DNA from: a bacterium
Lineage (GTDB): Bacteria; Bacillota_I; Bacilli_A; Acholeplasmatales; Acholeplasmataceae
Direction of reading: 5' to 3'
DNA: 6,337 nt
NCBI GenBank assembly: GCA_018623895.1
Contig: JAAZUY010000033.1
Location: forward strand, 1 to 6,337
Shown here piece after piece: positions 4,236 through 6,337 of this stretch. The notes under the pieces were generated by a model. That model did no database searches and was not told the DNA's origin. It saw nothing but the letters and a program-made list of their open reading frames with translations. Both the position numbers and the translations under genes were made by a program. Every line of letters starts with the position of its first letter. Positions within the stretch are counted from its first letter, which is position 1.

Positions 4236-6337
4236 ATGGATAAATTATTTCAAAAATTAAAAGATTCATTTTCAAATTATATTAAAAAAACTGAAAGTAT
4301 AGATAGGATACATCTAGCTTTTAAGATTGCAGAAAAATATCATCAAGGTCAAAAAAGAAGATCTGGAGATCCATACATCACCCATCCTGTAGAGGTGGGA
4401 ATTATTTTAGCTGATTTAAATGCAGGACCACAAACTATCATCGCAGCATTATTACATGATGTTGTTGAAGATACAAATTTTTCACTTAATGATGTTGAAG
4501 AAAAATTTGGTAAAGATATTTCTCTCCTAGTAGATGGAGTTACAAAAATATCTAAAATTGAATTTAGTTCTGTAGTTACTCAGGCAGAGAATGTTCAGAA
4601 AATGCTTCTAGCAATGGCAAAGGATATACGAGTTGTATTGATTAAGATTGCAGATAGGTTGCACAATATAAGGACTTTGGACGTGATGCCTAAAGAAAAA
4701 CAAGTTTCAATTGCTAGAGAAACTTTGGATATATATGCTCCAATAGCACATAGGCTAGGAATATTCAAAATTAAAGCTGAATTAGAAGATATTTCACTAA
4801 GATATACCGATCAAACAATGTATAATAGGGTCTCAAATTTAATAAAAACCAAAGAAATTGAAAGAGAAAGCTCCATTAAAGGAATCATATCATCTATAAA
4901 AACATTACTTAATGAAAACCACACTAAAGATTATAAGATTATAGGCAGAGTAAAAAATATATACTCAATTTATAAAAAAATGGTTAGAGATCAAAGGTTA
5001 TTCGAAGATATATATGATATATTAGCAATACGTATAATTGTTGAAGAAATAGAAACTTGCTATAGAGTTTTAGGCATCATTCATGCAAATTTTACACCAA
5101 TACCAAGAAGATTTAAGGACTATATCTCTGTTCCAAAACCAAATATGTATCAGTCATTACACACTACTTTGCTCTCAGAAGACGGAACGCTTTTTGAAAT
5201 TCAAATAAGAACAAAAGAAATGGATAAAGTTGCAGAATATGGAATTGCAGCGCATTGGGCATACAAAGAAAATAAAATTTACTCAAAAGATAAAGAACAA
5301 TTTGAAATTGCAGAAAGATTAAATTGGTATGGAGACTTATTAAAATTTACTAATGATGAAGATGATAACAATAATAGTGCGGAAATGTTTGTTAGAACTG
5401 TTAAGGAAGATATCTTAGATGCAAACGTCTATGTATTTACTCCTCAAGGAAAAGTGATTGAGTTATTAAAGGGAGCCACACCAATCGATTTTGCATATAG
5501 AATTCATACTGATATTGGACATAAAATGGTAGGTTCAAAAGTCAATAATAGAATAGTTCCTTTATCATATTCATTAAAAACAGGAGATATTGTAAGTATT
5601 ATAACCAATAAACAATCTATTGGTCCAAGTGAAGATTGGCTTAATATTGCTCAATCCTCTCATGCAAAAAACAAGATAAGATCTTATTTAAATAAAAGAA
5701 ATAAGAGTGATTATATATCCTCAGGAAAATCTATGATCGAGAGAGAATTAAGTTCACAAAAGATTAAATTTTCACTTGATGATAAATTTGCAAAAGATAA
5801 TTTTGAAAAGAATCTTGTCTCGTCTCTAGAAGAGTTATATTTAGAGGTTGGGAAAGGATTAATAAGTGTTAAAACTATAGCATCAAAAATATTAGGTATT
5901 GTTCCAGATTCAAAAAAAATGTTGATAAGGCAAATGGAAAAAGCAAGTAGACAACTAGTAACGCACTCTGAATCAGGTGTTATAGTTGAAGGTATAGATA
6001 AACCACAACTTAAACTTGCTAATTGCTGCTCACCAATCCCTGGTGATGATTTAGTAGGGTTTGTTAGTAAAAACAGTGGCATCGTTGTTCATTCAAATTT
6101 CTGCCCTAACTTAAAAGCTCTTGATTCAACAAGATTTATTGAAGTATTGTGGTCAAATAAAATCGAAAGAAAATATTCTGTTTGGTTAAAAGTAACATGT
6201 TTACATAGAGAAAATATCTTAGAGAGAATAGTAGCTAACATTAATGCATCTGGAATGGCAATAATTGAATTAAATGTTAATCACAATAAGAATTTAGAAA
6301 CAATAGTTAAAGTTAGAATTACTGTTAAAAAATTACT
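4236..6337 (+). CDS. relA: RelA/SpoT-type bifunctional (p)ppGpp synthetase/hydrolase, C-terminus cut by window
   Basis: Long-form Rel that makes (p)ppGpp from ATP and GTP/GDP on starved ribosomes and hydrolyses it otherwise. The first 700 residues are in the window; roughly 25-40 are missing. The hydrolase domain has H50 (in ITHPVEV), H74-D75 and E78-D79 (HDVVEDT) and D140 (IADRLHN), so hydrolysis looks active. The synthetase domain has GRVKNIYSIYKKM (237-249), D261 (YDILAIR), RFKDYISVPKPNMYQSLHT (292-310), E321 (EIQIRT) and AEYGIAAHW, so synthesis looks active too. It continues with a TGS domain (about 397-457), a helical region, a zinc-finger-like domain (C597, C598, H619, C623) and an ACT domain from about 647, truncated by the window. 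No Shine-Dalgarno site is visible before the ATG at 4236. In-frame TAA codons at 4224 and 4230 exclude any upstream start, and the next in-frame ATG is at residue 124, past the start of the hydrolase domain. Expression may depend on coupling to apt. Confidence 0.96.
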   Translation, partial: MDKLFQKLKDSFSNYIKKTESIDRIHLAFKIAEKYHQGQKRRSGDPYITHPVEVGIILADLNAGPQTIIAALLHDVVEDTNFSLNDVEEKFGKDISLLVDGVTKISKIEFSSVVTQAENVQKMLLAMAKDIRVVLIKIADRLHNIRTLDVMPKEKQVSIARETLDIYAPIAHRLGIFKIKAELEDISLRYTDQTMYNRVSNLIKTKEIERESSIKGIISSIKTLLNENHTKDYKIIGRVKNIYSIYKKMVRDQRLFEDIYDILAIRIIVEEIETCYRVLGIIHANFTPIPRRFKDYISVPKPNMYQSLHTTLLSEDGTLFEIQIRTKEMDKVAEYGIAAHWAYKENKIYSKDKEQFEIAERLNWYGDLLKFTNDEDDNNNSAEMFVRTVKEDILDANVYVFTPQGKVIELLKGATPIDFAYRIHTDIGHKMVGSKVNNRIVPLSYSLKTGDIVSIITNKQSIGPSEDWLNIAQSSHAKNKIRSYLNKRNKSDYISSGKSMIERELSSQKIKFSLDDKFAKDNFEKNLVSSLEELYLEVGKGLISVKTIASKILGIVPDSKKMLIRQMEKASRQLVTHSESGVIVEGIDKPQLKLANCCSPIPGDDLVGFVSKNSGIVVHSNFCPNLKALDSTRFIEVLWSNKIERKYSVWLKVTCLHRENILERIVANINASGMAIIELNVNHNKNLETIVKVRITVKKL

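Noticed and set aside
5711..6082. Minus-strand open frame of 123 codons
   Set aside because: It lies wholly inside relA, antisense to the helical and zinc-finger region whose residues are clearly conserved. It has no supported ribosome site and no family pattern, so it is a shadow frame.

Overview
The window is AT-rich, and its genes use many A/T-ending codons. It looks like a low-GC Gram-positive bacterium (Bacillota) or a close Mollicutes-like relative. RecU, a ThiT-type ECF substrate protein, a beta-CASP RNase J and an apt–relA pair all fit this. The Trp codons I checked are TGG, the stops seen are TAA (four) and TAG (one), and no TGA falls inside a gene. This argues against the UGA=Trp code of Mycoplasma, so an Erysipelotrichales-, Acholeplasma- or RF39-like lineage is a reasonable guess. 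That placement is inference.

Layout. Positions 1-402 (minus strand) carry an unrecognised 128-residue protein. The start of a second gene overlaps its end by 8 bp and runs out of the window. The two strands diverge at about 403-503. Rightward, an extended -10 promoter feeds a TPP riboswitch aptamer, a short terminator-like hairpin and thiT, the thiamine-binding S component of an ECF transporter. thiT converges on recU (Holliday junction resolvase, minus strand), and the two coding regions overlap by 26 bp. recU then diverges from a rightward cluster: an RNase J family protein, adenine phosphoribosyltransferase (apt), and a bifunctional (p)ppGpp synthetase/hydrolase (relA) that the window edge cuts shortly before its C-terminus.

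How the genes fit together. thiT is a single-gene thiamine uptake unit, probably switched off by TPP. The rightward cluster combines RNA decay/processing, purine salvage and stringent-response control. In Bacillus the usual neighbour upstream of apt–relA is recJ; here it is an RNase J paralogue. This paralogue has lost two metal-ligand histidines and the 5'-phosphate-binding serine, so it looks like a J2-type partner subunit rather than an active nuclease. recU is not followed by the penicillin-binding protein gene it precedes in Bacillus.

No mobile element, CRISPR array, tRNA or rRNA was seen. There is no clearly new defence or mobile system here. The points most worth following are the degenerate RNase J, the divergent riboswitch with competing GGAT(A) segments, the relA start without a Shine-Dalgarno site, and the extended -10 motif shared by the promoters.
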